64,000 nucleotides of DNA from Motacilla alba alba (lineage: Eukaryota; Chordata; Aves; Passeriformes; Motacillidae): NCBI RefSeq assembly GCF_015832195.1, contig NC_052028.1:3205501-3269500 (forward strand), read 5' to 3'. The first letter of the stretch is position 1. Each line of letters opens with the position of its first letter. The translations under genes were made by a program, and so were the position numbers. This document shows, one piece after another, positions 22,361 through 33,665 of this stretch. A model generated the notes under the pieces. It worked only from the letters and a program-made list of their open reading frames with translations, made no database searches and was not told the DNA's origin.

Positions 22361-24473
22361 AGAAGGAGCAAGATCCCACAAAGCCTCCAAGCATCATCTG
22401 CGGGCACAGCTCACCCGCCCTCCCCAAGGCACCAAATCTGCTTGGGCAGGAATGGTCCTCCCTGGCCCTGCTCCAGGTCCAGGAGTGGCAGGAGAGCAGG
22501 AAGCTGCCTCTGAGCAGCAAGTGGGTGCAGAGGAACAAGAGCTCTTACAGGCTAAGAGCGCCTGGATCTGAGAACACTTGGGACCCCTCAGGGCTGGGAT
22601 GGTCAATTGAGAACGTCTCAGCTTTCAGGATGTTCAAATGAGACACTGTGCTTGGATGTGGACCCCAAAATCCCATCTCTGAGGAAGAGAAAGAGGCACA
22701 AAGACCACAAGGGCAAGTGCTAGCAAAGAGAAGTGAGAACCAATGACACCAAGACCCTTGGGGACACCAAGAGAGAAGCCGGAGGCTGAGTGGATGGAGC
22801 TGCATCGCTTGGTTGGGCACGGACAACTCCACACAGAAGACTGTGGGAGACAGATATTGCCCAGCTATCCCTACAGAAAGCTGGAGCACTGGCTTGGACT
22901 CAAGGCAAATTTGCAGAGGCAAAACCAAAACATCTGCCAAACAAAGGCTGCTTCCGACCACAGTCAGCCACCCACAGACCAGGAGGTGACCAGGGACAGC
23001 AGCACCGGAGCAGGCCAGAGGCGAACGTGCCCAATCTCATCACACTTGAGCACAAACCCAGTCCCCATTCCAGCAGGCACCATACCCAGGAGCTCAGCAC
23101 GTGCTCAGCAAACGTATGCCAGGGGCAGCCGAGGGTACCATGGGTGGCAGCTGCCACCAGAACCCACTGGAGTCACTCACGAGGCCAGGACAGCACCGCT
23201 TCCAGCCCTGCCACCACCAGGTGACAATCAGACCCTGGGGATGAAGCCCATCTCAGAAGTGACCCAGAAATGATAGGGCAATCTCACCCCGTGGGCAGGT
23301 CCCACCCATCACCCAGTGTCCCCAATGAAACACCACAGGGCTGTCACACAGCCCGGTAACCCGAGCCCTTTCCAGCTCCCACCTCTCAGGGCTGGGAGGG
23401 TGGAGATGGAAAAGCACATCCTGCTTGGAAAATCAGAAAACAGCTTTTCTTTTTTCATTCTTTGCCACCGCTTCCAGGGTCACAGCTGACACAGATCCTC
23501 CCATGCCCAGGCCAACACACTGTCATTGTCACTGTGGGGAGGGGATGCATCCTCATCCTCATCTTCCCAGCACAAAGGATGTCCCAGCTCAGGCGATGGA
23601 GGATGCTCTGGTACAAGTGGCACTGTTCCAGGACACTGTTGCAGGACAAGGACATCGAGGCAGACCCACACATCCCAAGGCAAGCCCACAGCCCGGGAGC
23701 CATTAGCCCAGTCCCATCCATGCCATAACCATGGATGGTGGGAAGCAGGGACACCAAGGCAGCCACTGGAAAACCTTCTGACCTCAAAAATCCTTTTATC
23801 CACATAATCACAGGCTGTCACCCACGTGCAGCACAGGCTGTCATCTCGGACCATCAACACACTCCACCTGCTTGCAAGCCTTGGGAAAAGACAAGGAGGG
23901 ATGAAATCACTCTGAAGATATCAGGGACCAGCACTCCAGCACCCCAAAAGGAGAGACTGTGGGGTGGGCACATCACCAGCACTGAGATGTTGACAGACCC
24001 CAAAGCTTTTTGAGTGTGGATGTCAGGTGCCTGAGAGCCCGAGGCCAGGGTAAACATGCCCTTAGGACTTTCCCAAAGGCAAAGGGACCCACAGGTCACC
24101 CTCAGCCACTCCCTGGGGTCACACCGTTCTGCTGCCTGCTGTCCCTGGAGTTCTCCTGGGGCTCCAGCCGCATGGGTGTCCCAAGGCATACAGGACATGG
24201 GTAGGGATGCAGGCTGCTCCTCACCCACATGTCCTGACGCTCCCCAGTGGGCTCCCCAGGATGACAAGTGCAGCCTCCCCACCAGGACGTGTCCCTCTGC
24301 TGAAGGCAAAGGCAGCTGCAGAGCTGATCCCCACGGCAGAGCCACTGCTGAGCAGCAGCAAACTCACATTGCCTCCTGGGATTTCCCACTGGCCACCTTT
24401 GGGGGTGGTTCCTCCTCTGCCCACATGCTTCTTCCCTCCTGCCCCTCCCACACCACTGCTCCCTGCACCAAAT
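22361..24473. other. Unique non-genic DNA
   Basis: No gene, RNA or repeat family recognised. Confidence 0.45.
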
Positions 24474-25220
24474 CCCAGAATGGCTTAGGTTGGAAGTGAC
24501 CTTAAAGCTCCTCTCTTTTCACCCCCCTGCCATGGCAGGGACACCTTCCACTGTCCCACGTTGTTGCGAGCCCTGTCCATCCTGGCTTCGAACACTTCCA
24601 GGGATGGGGCAGCCACAGCTTCTCTGGGCACCCGTGCCAGGGCCTGCCCACCCTCAGTGTAAAACATTTCTTCCCCATGTACAAGTTAACCCCAACCTGT
24701 TACAGTTTAAAACTCTCACCCCTTGTCTGCTACTCCAGGCCCTTGTCCAAAGTCCCTCTCCAGCTCTCTTGAAACTCATCTGAGCACTGGAAGGAGCTTT
24801 AAGATCTCCCTGTAGCTTTCTCTACTCCAGGCTGAACATCCCCAGGCTGTCTCCAGAGCAGAGGGGCTCCAGCCCTTGGACCATCTCCGTGGCCTCCTCT
24901 GGATTTGCTCCAAAGGCCCCACATCTGTTGTGTGCTGGGGACACCACAGCTGGATGTGGTGCCCCAGGGCAGTCCCACACAGAACAGAGGAGAGGGAGCA
25001 CCCCCTGCTCACCGTGCTGCCTGTGGTGCAGCCCAGGACACGCTCGCCTTTCTGGGCTGCCAGTGCACGGTGCTGGCTCGTGTCCCGTGTGTCACCCACC
25101 AGCACCCCCAGCCGTTTTCTGCAGGGCTGCTCCCAGCCCATCCATTCCCCCAGCTGTGCTGGGGCTGGGGCTGTCCCCACACAGGTGCAAGATCTTGCAC
25201 TGGGCATGGCTGAACCTCCC
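24474..25220 (-). mobile_element. CR1 LINE, 3' fragment with decayed ORF2 end
   Basis: The longest CR1 copy here, about 745 bp, antisense. Read on the - strand, it starts in the CR1 ORF2 region after the reverse transcriptase core and carries recognisable pieces of the ORF2 C-terminus: LGVLV, ALAAQK, a HIQLWCPQH-like block and finally PREAVAAPSLEVF. Frameshifts and stops separate them, so no intact protein is encoded. The element ends with the usual CR1 3' terminus near 24474. Identity rests on family knowledge of CR1 ORF2; no alignment was run. Confidence 0.95.
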
Positions 25221-25584
25221 ACCTTCCTCTTTCCCCATCACCTGCCTGGCAGGAAAACAGCCAATGCCACACACCATCCCCTGCCAGCGTCTCCATCCTT
25301 TCCCAAGCCACCACAGCCCATGCGTTCTCCTGTCCCAAACTGCAGGGAGGGCCAGCCTCTACCTGGGGCAGTGGCTCGCATCCTGCTCCCCAACCTGGAG
25401 GAGTTTCAAGAGCACCAATCACCTTGGGGACACCCATGCTCCATGCCTGGGCTCTGTGCAGGGAGGTGGCTGCAAGGAGCAGCAGTGACAACTGGGAGTC
25501 CCACAAGACCCCCCATGCTCCCAGGAGTCAAAGCTGAGTCAGGGGAAAAGGAAGGGGGAAGGAGAAGAAAAAAAAAGAAACAAG
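25221..25584. other. Unique non-genic DNA
   Basis: Nothing recognised. Confidence 0.4.
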
Positions 25585-25730
25585 CCTTTTGAGTGCAATA
25601 TTTTAGTTGAGCACCAGAGCATGAGTAAAGGAGGGAGCTTTTCGTGGTCTGGTGAGTTTAAGCTATGAGCTGAAAGTTTAACTATTAATACACTTAATCA
25701 AGAGGTTGTTCCTACAGCCAGGATTTGGGA
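25585..25730. promoter_or_regulatory. AT-rich enhancer-like block
   Basis: A sharply AT-rich block, including GCAATATTTTAGTTGAGCAC near 25597 and TTTAACTATTAATACACTTAA near 25676. No repeat or frame. Candidate conserved element about 0.5 kb upstream of the large CpG island. Confidence 0.35.
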
Positions 25731-26199
25731 AAACAAAACAGGGAGGCAGGAGAACGGTGGCATCGCTGTGGCCACCCAGGGGAATGTCCCTGCTGGGGGA
25801 GGTGGAGGGTCCAGGACCAGCTGGGGCTGGATCCAACCTCGGCCAAGCCTTGCATGGGCCCACCAGGAGGTGCCAGGGGCTGGCTGCCAGGGCCAAGCAC
25901 CCTGGATCTGGCCATGGCCCCAGTGCCCCACACAGGAGATTGCTCAGAGGGGGCAGTTTTGGGGAGAGGATGTCACCCCCAAACCCTGCAGCATCCCAGA
26001 GCACAGACAAGCAGCACCTGTACTGCTGCCACCTGCCTGGAAAGGTGCTGGTGACACCAGAGGATGCCGGTGGATGAGGGACCCCCAGGGTCGGGGATCC
26101 CCAAAACACCCCCCACACTTCCACAGCACCTCCTATGGCACAGACCTCTGCCGCAGAGGAGGAAGAGGAGGGGCAGGCTGAATTCTGGGGTGTAGCACG
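25731..26199. other. Unique non-genic DNA
   Basis: Nothing recognised. Confidence 0.4.
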
Positions 26200-28692
26200 C
26201 AGAGCTGCTCGCTGTGTCAGGGGCAGGAGCAGAGGCAGGAGCGCGGGAGGTGCGGGCAGTGCCTGGCAGCGCGGCGCCGGCTGCCCGCATCCCCGCCACA
26301 AAATCCATGTCAAGGACGCCCCGGCCGGCTCCTGCCTCTTCCCACCGAGGCGGGGGGAGGACACGGGGACATTCGTGGCGCCCGGCACAACCCCCCCACC
26401 CCCTGCCTGCACATCCCGCCAGGCACGCAGCCCCCCCACCCTGCCCCCGGGGCCACCGAGCCCCGAACGGCGCCGGGACCAACTTCTGAGCGGCACCGGC
26501 GGGTCCTTTGTTACTTTGCTTTTGTTGTCACACGCCGGCGCGTCCCCGTCCCCATCGTCCCGTCACCGTGTCACCCCCCCACATCCCTCCCACAGCCCCC
26601 CCCAGGCGGCGTCCCCGAGGTCAGGGCGCGACATCTGCCAGCGCGACGGGGCGACGCCGGTACCGGCACCGGGGAGGGGGGCGCAGCGCCGGCGGCATCT
26701 CCGGGGGCATCTCCGGGGTACCCCGCGCGGGGACACTTGGGGTGACACCGCCACCGACGGTGATGCGCCGCGGCGGCCCCGCGGGGGCCGCTGGAGGAGC
26801 CGTTTCCCCAAAGCGAAGGACGGACGGACAGACGGAGGGACGGAGCGAGGTTTCCATGCCTACCAGCGCTCCCGCTGAGCGGGACCTCGGGGAGAGTCAC
26901 CCCCCCCCCCCCCCCTTCCCGTCCGACCCCCCTCGCCCCGGCCCCGCCGGAGGATGCAGCGCAGCCCGCGGGCAGCAGCGGGGGCCGGGGACGCCGGGGG
27001 CCGGGAGGCCGGAGGGGTCCCCGTCCCCCCGCAGCCCCAGGTGCGGCCCCGCCGCCGGGCTGGGGGCCGGGGGGCGCGGACAAAGCGGCACAAAGGGGCC
27101 GCTGACACAGCAGGGCCCGTTTCCAGAGAAACAAAACTTCCGCCGGCCCCGGCTCCGCGCCCCAGGTAGCCGGGATGGGCATCCCCCCAGGCCCCCCCAA
27201 GCCGGCCTCACCCGCCCTCCCACAGCACGGCATCCCTCATCGTTCCCCGGCCCCCCCGGCACGGAGCGGCGGGGGGTGAAGGTTGCCCGGCCGGGTCAGC
27301 GCACACGCGGGGCCGTTACCGCAGGATGTGTGCGCAGCTTTGTTTGTGCGTGGGATGTCCCCCCCCCGTGCCCATCCCACCCCCTAACCCCCCATGCCAC
27401 CCCCCCATCCTCCTCTCCCCAATCAATCATCCCGGCAAAGAATAACCCGACCCGAAGCAGCCCCGGCCCCGCAGGAAGGACGCTGCCGGCTGCGGGATGC
27501 GGAGGAAAAAAAAATAGGAATAATAAAATTAAAATAAAAGGAAAAAACCCACCACCAGCAACAAACCGCCCCACACCTCCGTGGGGCGCATGGGGCCGCG
27601 GTTCGGCGGAGTTTGAGGCCGTAATTCCCGAATTCGGGTACAATCCACAGCCTCCACGGCGGTTTTGGGGCCGGTGGCACCCACGGCGGAGCGAACGAGG
27701 GACGTTCCACGGCGCGATCGCGGCGGCTCGATGGTGTCGGGGCGCGTGGGGCACCCTCCCCGCCGCGCTGGGGGGAGCGGGGGGCTTGGGAATCCCGTCT
27801 GACGGCGGAGCGGGGCGGGGGGGGCTCGCTGGGAACGGGGGGATGATAAAGTTGGGCGAGTTGTCGCACATGGCTGGGCGATGGCGAGCGGCGCCGCTCC
27901 CGCGGCCACCCGCGCCCGGGCACCGGTGGCGGAGCCGAAGTGCCGCGGGAGCCCGGCGCACCCCGGCGAGGCGGCAGCGACCCACGCGCGGACACCGGCG
28001 CAGGGTGGGGGTTCCCCCGCGCCCCCCACGCGAGCCCCGCCGCGGGTGGCACCGCCGGCCCCGCTGCCCACCGCCTCCCCCCGGCGCCGCCGCCCCCGCC
28101 GCCCCCCGGCCCCGCCGCCACCATTGTCACCCGGGAAACCACCGGGCGCTGCCGCGGCGGTCCGGGGCGGCGGGGGGAGACGCGGGGGGCTCGCTCCATC
28201 CCTCCCCACGGCTCCCGGCGCATCCCCGCCGGGCTGCGGGTACCGGCGGCGGGGTTCGCTCGCACCGAGAAAAACTTTGCTCGTTACCCCGACGTTGCCC
28301 CCCTCCCCTCCCATCCCCGGGAAGCGGCGGGGCCGCTCGGGCGCCGCGCAGGCAGCACCGGCCGGGCCCGACGCGGGCAGGCGGGCAGGCGGCCAGCTCC
28401 GGCCCCGCCGCCGCCGCGGGCAGCCCGGGCACGGCGCCGGGCAGCGGGGCGAGCCGCGGATTCCCCCGCCAAACTTTTTCTTCTCCGCCAGCTCCCCTTT
28501 CTCCGACAGCCCCCCGACACCCCCCACCCCAACTCCACCGCCGGAGCGCCCCGGGGGCCGGCACCGACCGGCGGTCCGGGAGCCGCCGCGCTGCGGGCAG
28601 CGCTGCCGGGAGCGGCGGGGGCTGCCCGGGCGCCGGGAAGGGGGGCGGGAGGGGAAGGGAGCGGGGTAGGGAGGGGAGGTCAGCACCTGCCC

Positions 28693-28725
28693 GGGGCCGG
28701 GGCCGGGGCCGGGGCCGGGGCCGGG
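28693..28725. repeat. GGGGCC hexanucleotide repeat (5 copies)
   Basis: Five perfect GGGGCC units followed by GGG on +. Four or more G-tracts of at least three allow a G-quadruplex in DNA or RNA. It lies about 40 bp downstream (in the - direction) of a possible splice donor. Confidence 0.85.
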
Positions 28726-28768
28726 TAGCCGAGGCGGGCTCGGTGCCTCGCCGCCGCCGCACACCCAC

Positions 28769-28905
28769 CTCCACATCGCCGCTCGCTCTGGGAGTGCGCA
28801 GCCCCCGCTCCGCGCTGCACGGCGCTGCCGCCGCCGCCGCCGCTGCCCGCGGCTGCCGGCAAAACCCGGACCGGACCGGGCCGAGCGCCCCGCGCCGCCG
28901 GACAC
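28769..28905 (-). promoter_or_regulatory. Possible first exon and promoter on - strand
   Basis: Read on -, the sequence has 5' UTR-like GC-rich DNA with a CGG/GGC triplet run, then GCGGCGATGTGGAG followed directly by GTGGGT, a plausible splice donor with the intron beginning at 28768. An ATG sits at 28776-28774. The only support is motif-level: no downstream exon could be linked and no family is recognised. It could equally be an untranslated exon or chance. Confidence 0.2.
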
Positions 28906-29039
28906 CGCGACGCGCCGCGACACGCCGCGACACGCCGCGCGCGCCCCCCGCCGCCCCGCGCGCGCGCCGCCCGCACGGCCACCCCCCCCCCGCCCCGGCT
29001 CGCCCGACCCCCAGCGCCGGGCGGCGACACCCATCCCCG

Positions 29040-29945
29040 GGCCTGCCGCCCCCACGGGTGTCGTCCCGCCGAGACGTGCGACAGCCGGCCCCGCGCGTGG
29101 GGACGGAGTGTGACCCTCGCGTCCCGCCCACCCCCCACGGGGTTTATCCCGCCGTGACCCCCACGTCTCATCTACCCCCCCGTCACGGGTGTAGCCGCGG
29201 TGTGCCCGCCCGCGCCCGTGTCCCCGCTGCCCCCATGGGTGTCGCCACGGCGTGTCCCCTCGTGTCCCGGATGCCCTCACGGGTGTCACTGTGCCGTGCC
29301 GTCCGTGGGCTGTACATCCCACACGGGTGTCACTGTGGTGTGTCACCCACCGTGTCCCAGCTGCCTCCCCCCGCCTCCCCCCGAGTGTCACCGTGGTGTC
29401 CCAAGCCCTCGTGTCACACACGGATGGGATTGGAGCGTGTCCCCCGTGTCCCATCCACCTCCACGGATGCCATCCTGTTCGTACCCCCTCCGTGTCCCAC
29501 CTGTCCCCCACAGGTTTCACCCCACTGTGCACCCCGTGTCCCCCAAACACCCCATGGGTGCCAGCATCATGTTCCCCTCACCCGCGTCCCCTCCACCTCA
29601 GTGTGCCCCCCCTAATCCCCAGCGGTCCCCAGTGGGATGTCACCATCCTGTCTCTGGGGTGTCACCCGACTGTGCCTCCTCCCTGCCCGCTGTTCCCCGA
29701 GGGGTGACACCCCCGTGTGCATCCACACCCCCAGAACGTTCCTCATCCGTCTGTCCTCTGTGGGGTGCACATCTCTCGGTCCATTCACTCCCTGCATGCG
29801 CTCCACCCCTTGTCCCCAGCGTGGGGTGTCCCCTGCAGGTCCCCCATCCCTCTGCATCCCCTCTGGGGCGCCAGTCCCTCTGTTCTCCCTTCCGTGGGGT
29901 GCCCACAGAGCGTTCCCATCTCTCTGTCCCCGGTGGGGTGCAGGG
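29040..29945. repeat. Degenerate minisatellite with GGGTGTCACCGTGG unit
   Basis: About 900 bp of diverged units, roughly 55-70 bp each, sharing CCCATGGGTGTCACCGTGGTGTCCC-type cores and CTCGTGTCCC tails. The CpG content falls from the island side (29.05 kb) outwards. The later half drifts to a TCTGT(C/T)CCC-GTGGGGTGC type. It underlies the end of the longest + strand frame, which is therefore not coding. Confidence 0.75.
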
Positions 29946-30109
29946 GCAGAAGGTCCCAGAAGAAAGCCGGGGTGCGGCGGAGGGGGCTGAGGGGGGCAGA
30001 GCTCCCCCATCCCACCGCGCCCCCGGCGCACAGCGAGCATCGCTCGGCGGAGCAGCCCCAGCCCCAGAGCCCGGAGCCACCGGGAGGGACCTCACGGTCT
30101 CACAGCGGG

Positions 30110-30285
30110 ACGTCGCTGAAATCCCCCTGAATAAACAGCAAATAATCGATGGTCCGATAAGTCAGCTGGAGGGAGGGGACAAATCCAGAGGTTTGGCCCC
30201 GCGGCGGGGTGGGGGGATAACACTCTTGGCCCAGAAGTTTCCTGCTCAACTTTTTGCCAGATTTTTTTGCTGCTGAGGGGGAGAG
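30110..30285. promoter_or_regulatory. AT-rich enhancer-like block
   Basis: Contains GAATAAACAGCAAATAATCG near 30129 and GATGGTCCGATAAGTCAGC near 30149, with retained CpGs, at the edge of the CpG island. No frame of interest. Confidence 0.3.
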
Positions 30286-30299
30286 TTGTTGTTGGGTTT

Positions 30300-30558
30300 G
30301 GGGTTTTTTTTTTCTCTCCCCTTGGAGTTGTGGGCACTGAAATATTGGAAGTCAAAAAAAAAAAAAAAAAATCCTTAAATCCCCGCTCCTCAGCCGAGAG
30401 CAGCTTTCCAGGGACAAACAGCCCAAAAAAAAACCCCACCACCCCCAATTCCTGCAGCCTTTTCAGTTGCCAGCAAAATACCCAAACCCTCTCAAAAGCA
30501 GAAACCCTGACAAAAATGAAACTGGGTTTGTGTTGCCGTTGATTTTTTTTTTTTTTTC
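30300..30558. repeat. Homopolymer-rich low-complexity zone
   Basis: Holds a T-rich run at 30306-30316, an A-run at about 30353-30371, a further A-run near 30424 and a T-run at 30543-30558. No retroposon recognised. Confidence 0.6.
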
Positions 30559-30559
30559 A

Positions 30560-30755
30560 CAGGAATGCGAAATCTCTTCCCACCCCGCTCCCGCCTCGAA
30601 ATGAAACAAAAAAATCTGCGATGGGGCGGGGGGTGGGGGGCGAGCGGCGCGGATGCGCTGTTTGTATTTGATCCACGTCTCGTTAATTATGCGCCTCTCG
30701 CAGATTTAGCCACCGGGATTTGCAACCGCGGGTGCTGTGACGATGCTCCAGCTTC
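30560..30755. promoter_or_regulatory. Homeodomain-motif block (enhancer candidate)
   Basis: Includes TTGTATTTGATCCACGTC near 30661, CGTTAATTATGCG at 30681-30693 (a canonical TAATTA homeodomain core) and GCAGATTTAGCCACCGGG near 30700. AT-rich with retained CpGs. Candidate conserved element. Confidence 0.35.
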
Positions 30756-31534
30756 CCAAAAAATCTCCCTCCCGGGCGGCAGCGATGGGGGAGCGCGGTC
30801 CCATCCTCCTGGACACCCTTTCAGCTCCTCTGCTGGCCCTCTCCATGTGCTCCCAACCTGCCTCCCTCCACGATTCAGCCTCTCAGCCCCCCCAAGAAAG
30901 GAGCAGGGGAGTCTCGTGCCTGGCACACGGGATGAGGGCGGCACTGGTGACACAGAAGGGACAGCATCCCACCAGCACCACTCCAGGTGACACTGCCCAG
31001 CGTACAGCACCATCTCACCCACGTGGGCTTCACCAAGGGCATCTTCTTTGCCCCTTTTTGACTGTTTTTAAGGACCTGACACCACCCCTGATGCCAGCAT
31101 GAAGGACATGATGCCCCCTTTGCGGAGGCAGGGCCTGTGGCAGTGACCTGGAGTTTGCCACCCACTGAAGGTCCCCAAATGTAGCAGCATTTCACTTCTC
31201 AGAGTGTTTGGGAAACTTATTTGTGGGCAATTCACCTTTACTGAGGTGTGGGATCCTCAAAGAGAAGGGAAACTGAGGCACAAAGACAAGCTGGGACTTG
31301 GTGACAGCAACGGCAGCAAAGCTGTGGCTTCAGCCCAGTGTCCCCCAGCCATCCTCCAGGCTCCCCAGCATTCCCACTGCCCAGTCCCCAGCCCTCCAGC
31401 CACAGGGAGCCCCCAAAGGCAGAGGAGGGTCCCCAGCGCTCCCAGACAGGCAGATCCCCACAGCACAGGGACAAGGGACACAGTCCCTGAGCCTCCGCTC
31501 TGCTACTGGAGCCCTTTCCAATGGTGTGCTGGGG
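30756..31534. other. Unique non-genic DNA
   Basis: Nothing recognised. Confidence 0.45.
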
Positions 31535-31860
31535 GCTGGGGGGAACAGGAGGATGAGGATGGAGGGCAGAGGGGACAGAGTGAGTGGCCCAGAGATGCAG
31601 GACGATGAGGATGAGGATGAAGAGCAAACAGGACAGGAAGGGAGGGTGACAGGACAGGACGGAGAATGATCAGGCCAGGGTTGGGAGGCAAGTGGGACAA
31701 GGTGGAAGGGCGAGCAGAATAGGGGCAGGGATGAAGGGCAAATGGGACAGGGGTGAAGGGACAGAGAGACAGGAGAATGACGGTGCCAGGGATGGAGGAC
31801 ACAGGGAAAGATAGGACAGGGGAGGGGGACAGATGGCAAGGGGACAGGGCAGAAACCCAT
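31535..31860. repeat. Purine-rich degenerate tandem repeat
   Basis: About 325 bp almost entirely of G and A on +, built of GGGACAGG, GAGGATGAGGATG and AAGGG(A/C)A units with no constant period. A long homopurine-homopyrimidine tract like this could form triplex DNA. Confidence 0.7.
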
Positions 31861-32499
31861 CACCAAACAGCAGCACTGCCCCTGCTCGCTGCCTGCAGAG
31901 CCAGGGCCAAAATCTCCCCGGCTAGTGCTGGGCTCCAGGCTCTGGCAGGGGGGGCTGCACTGCCCCTCCCCAGTGGGGGAACAAATCCAGGAGCTCAGCC
32001 CAGCCCCAGGAGAAGAGCCAGGAATAACTGGGGTGGGACATGGAGGTGTTACAGAGCAGCCTGACCCTGCGGCAGCGAGGGGGGGGTCATGCAGGTCCGT
32101 GTCCCCCTCCCCAGGGTGGCAGTGGGACACCATGAGACAGTGGCTGGCGGGCTGCCAAAGCTGTGTGACTGGAGATGCGTCCCAACAGTCTCCAGAGCAC
32201 AAACACACCTCCAAAATTCCCAACCCCAAATTCCTCCAGCCCAGCCGCTGCCATCCAAGTGGGTTACAGAGCTGGCACTGCCTTGTCACCTCCTCCATGC
32301 AGGGTGCTGGGTGGCTCCTGGTGGAGGGGACCCAAATTCAGCCAGATGCCGTGTCAGGAGCCCCAGACCTTGGTGACATCCCTGATTTTGGGGAGGGGGC
32401 TGGATGGGGGACCCCAGCTGCTCCCAGTGCTATGCTGGGAGCATAGCCCCACTCTGGCAAGCTGGGGGCAGACTGGCACAAACCCCTTGGCCCTGCTGG
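31861..32499. other. Unique non-genic DNA
   Basis: Nothing recognised. Confidence 0.45.
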
Positions 32500-33505
32500 T
32501 GCTGGCAAGCAGAGCTGGAGCAGCCGGTGGCTTTTGGGCGAGCCCTCCCGGAGCGTGGGTCGGGGCGACCCACCACCATGCTCAGCTGGCTGCTGCAGTG
32601 ACACAGGGCTCTGTCTGTGTCCAGCCCAGCCCAGGGGACACCGCAGCCCCTCGTTCCCGGCTGGAGGGCACGGGAGTCCCCGCCTTGCTGGTTCCACCCG
32701 CCCTGAGTGCCGGGGCTGCCGGGGTCCCGCGGGCAGCCCGCACCCTCCGCGGGCCCCGCTGCCCCGTAGCCGAGGGCCGCGGTGTTAATTTTTAACCCCA
32801 GCTGTCTCCCGCATGGCGGAGGCTGGGCGCGCTGGCCCCGCTCGCCGGGGACACGCCACAGCCACGGGGGACCGGCCACCCCTTCCCGGAACGGGCTGGG
32901 CCGGGGGGGTGACACGAGGGGTCACCGGGTGGTTCCTGTCCCCCGCGGGAGCCCGGCGTGGCTCCCTGGGCTGCTCCAGGAGGGGGACGCGCTGCGGGGC
33001 AGGCGGGAGGCACCGGCCTTTGTGCCCGGGGGGGTCCGGGGCGTCCCCCCGGCTCCCGTGCAAACGGCAGCGGCTGCTGCCCGGGAATGTCCTGGCAGGA
33101 GGGACCCGGGCCTCAAAGCAAACAGACGCCGCGCCGGCGGCTGCGAGAAGGGCAGGAAGCCGCCTGCGCTCTGCCCTGTCCCGGCCCGGCACGGCGCAGC
33201 GAGGGGGAGCGCGCCCCGGGGCTGGCAAGCATCCCCCAGCCTGCGGGAAGGAAGCACGGCCAGACCCCCACCCAACCCGGCCCTTCTGGGGCTGGCGAGC
33301 CGCTCACATCGTGCCAAGGGACACCGGGGCCGTCGGGGTGTGCCGGCCTCTGCCAGGGGGAGGGAGAGCGGGCACAGGGGGTCTGCGCCGCAGGGGCGGG
33401 TGGGCTGGAGCCAGAGTCCCGCCTACGTGCCAGGCAGCAGGAGAACCACGAGGACACTCGAGCTGCAGCGTTTCCACCTCCGGGGACCCTGGCAGGCGTT
33501 GGGAA
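32500..33505. promoter_or_regulatory. CpG-rich island
   Basis: About 1 kb of CpG-rich DNA, densest at 32690-33210, interrupted by one AT-rich palindrome at 32784-32796. No exon assigned; frames on both strands are Pro/Gly/Arg-rich. Confidence 0.45.
32784..32796. promoter_or_regulatory. HNF1-like palindrome
   Basis: GTTAATTTTTAAC, which differs from the HNF1 consensus GTTAATNATTAAC at a single position. It is an isolated AT-rich site in a CpG island, the setting in which a real binding site stands out from background. Confidence 0.4.
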
Positions 33506-33527
33506 TTTTTTTTTTTTTTTTTTTTTT
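33506..33527. repeat. Poly-T run (T22)
   Basis: Uninterrupted T22 on +; no retroposon body found next to it. Confidence 0.9.
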
Positions 33528-33665
33528 GAGCCGGGGATTCGCCTGGAATTCAGACGCCCACGTGGTCCAAAATAGCCTGGCTCCAACATCCGGAGCGCCC
33601 TGCAAAAGCCATCTGCCTGCGCAGGCAGGGCGGGCAGCCGCGGGGCTGGGGCACGCCGGCACACT

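Larger units (their letters stand above)
26200..29040. promoter_or_regulatory. Large CpG island
   Basis: Nearly 3 kb of extreme GC and CpG density, the longest in the window. It includes a C16 run at 26900-26915, GCC triplets at 28827-28843 and GGGGCC repeats at 28693-28725. An AT-rich interlude at 27500-27560 sits inside it. Islands this long usually belong to promoters of developmental regulators. Open frames of hundreds of codons exist on several frames at once and are expected where stop codons are rare, so none is called as a gene. Confidence 0.65.

Noticed and set aside
28693..28725. GGGGCC repeat as evidence for the C9orf72 locus
   Set aside because: Only five units, and no C9orf72-like coding sequence anywhere in the window; the motif alone is not diagnostic.
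27529..29550. 673-codon open frame on -
   Set aside because: Same reason: rare stop codons in extreme GC plus the 29-kb repeat. It also overlaps the + strand frame completely.
26508..29615. 1035-codon open frame on +
   Set aside because: It runs through a CpG island with multiple simultaneous long frames and then a minisatellite. The peptide is Pro/Arg/Gly/Ala-rich with no domain and no splice structure.
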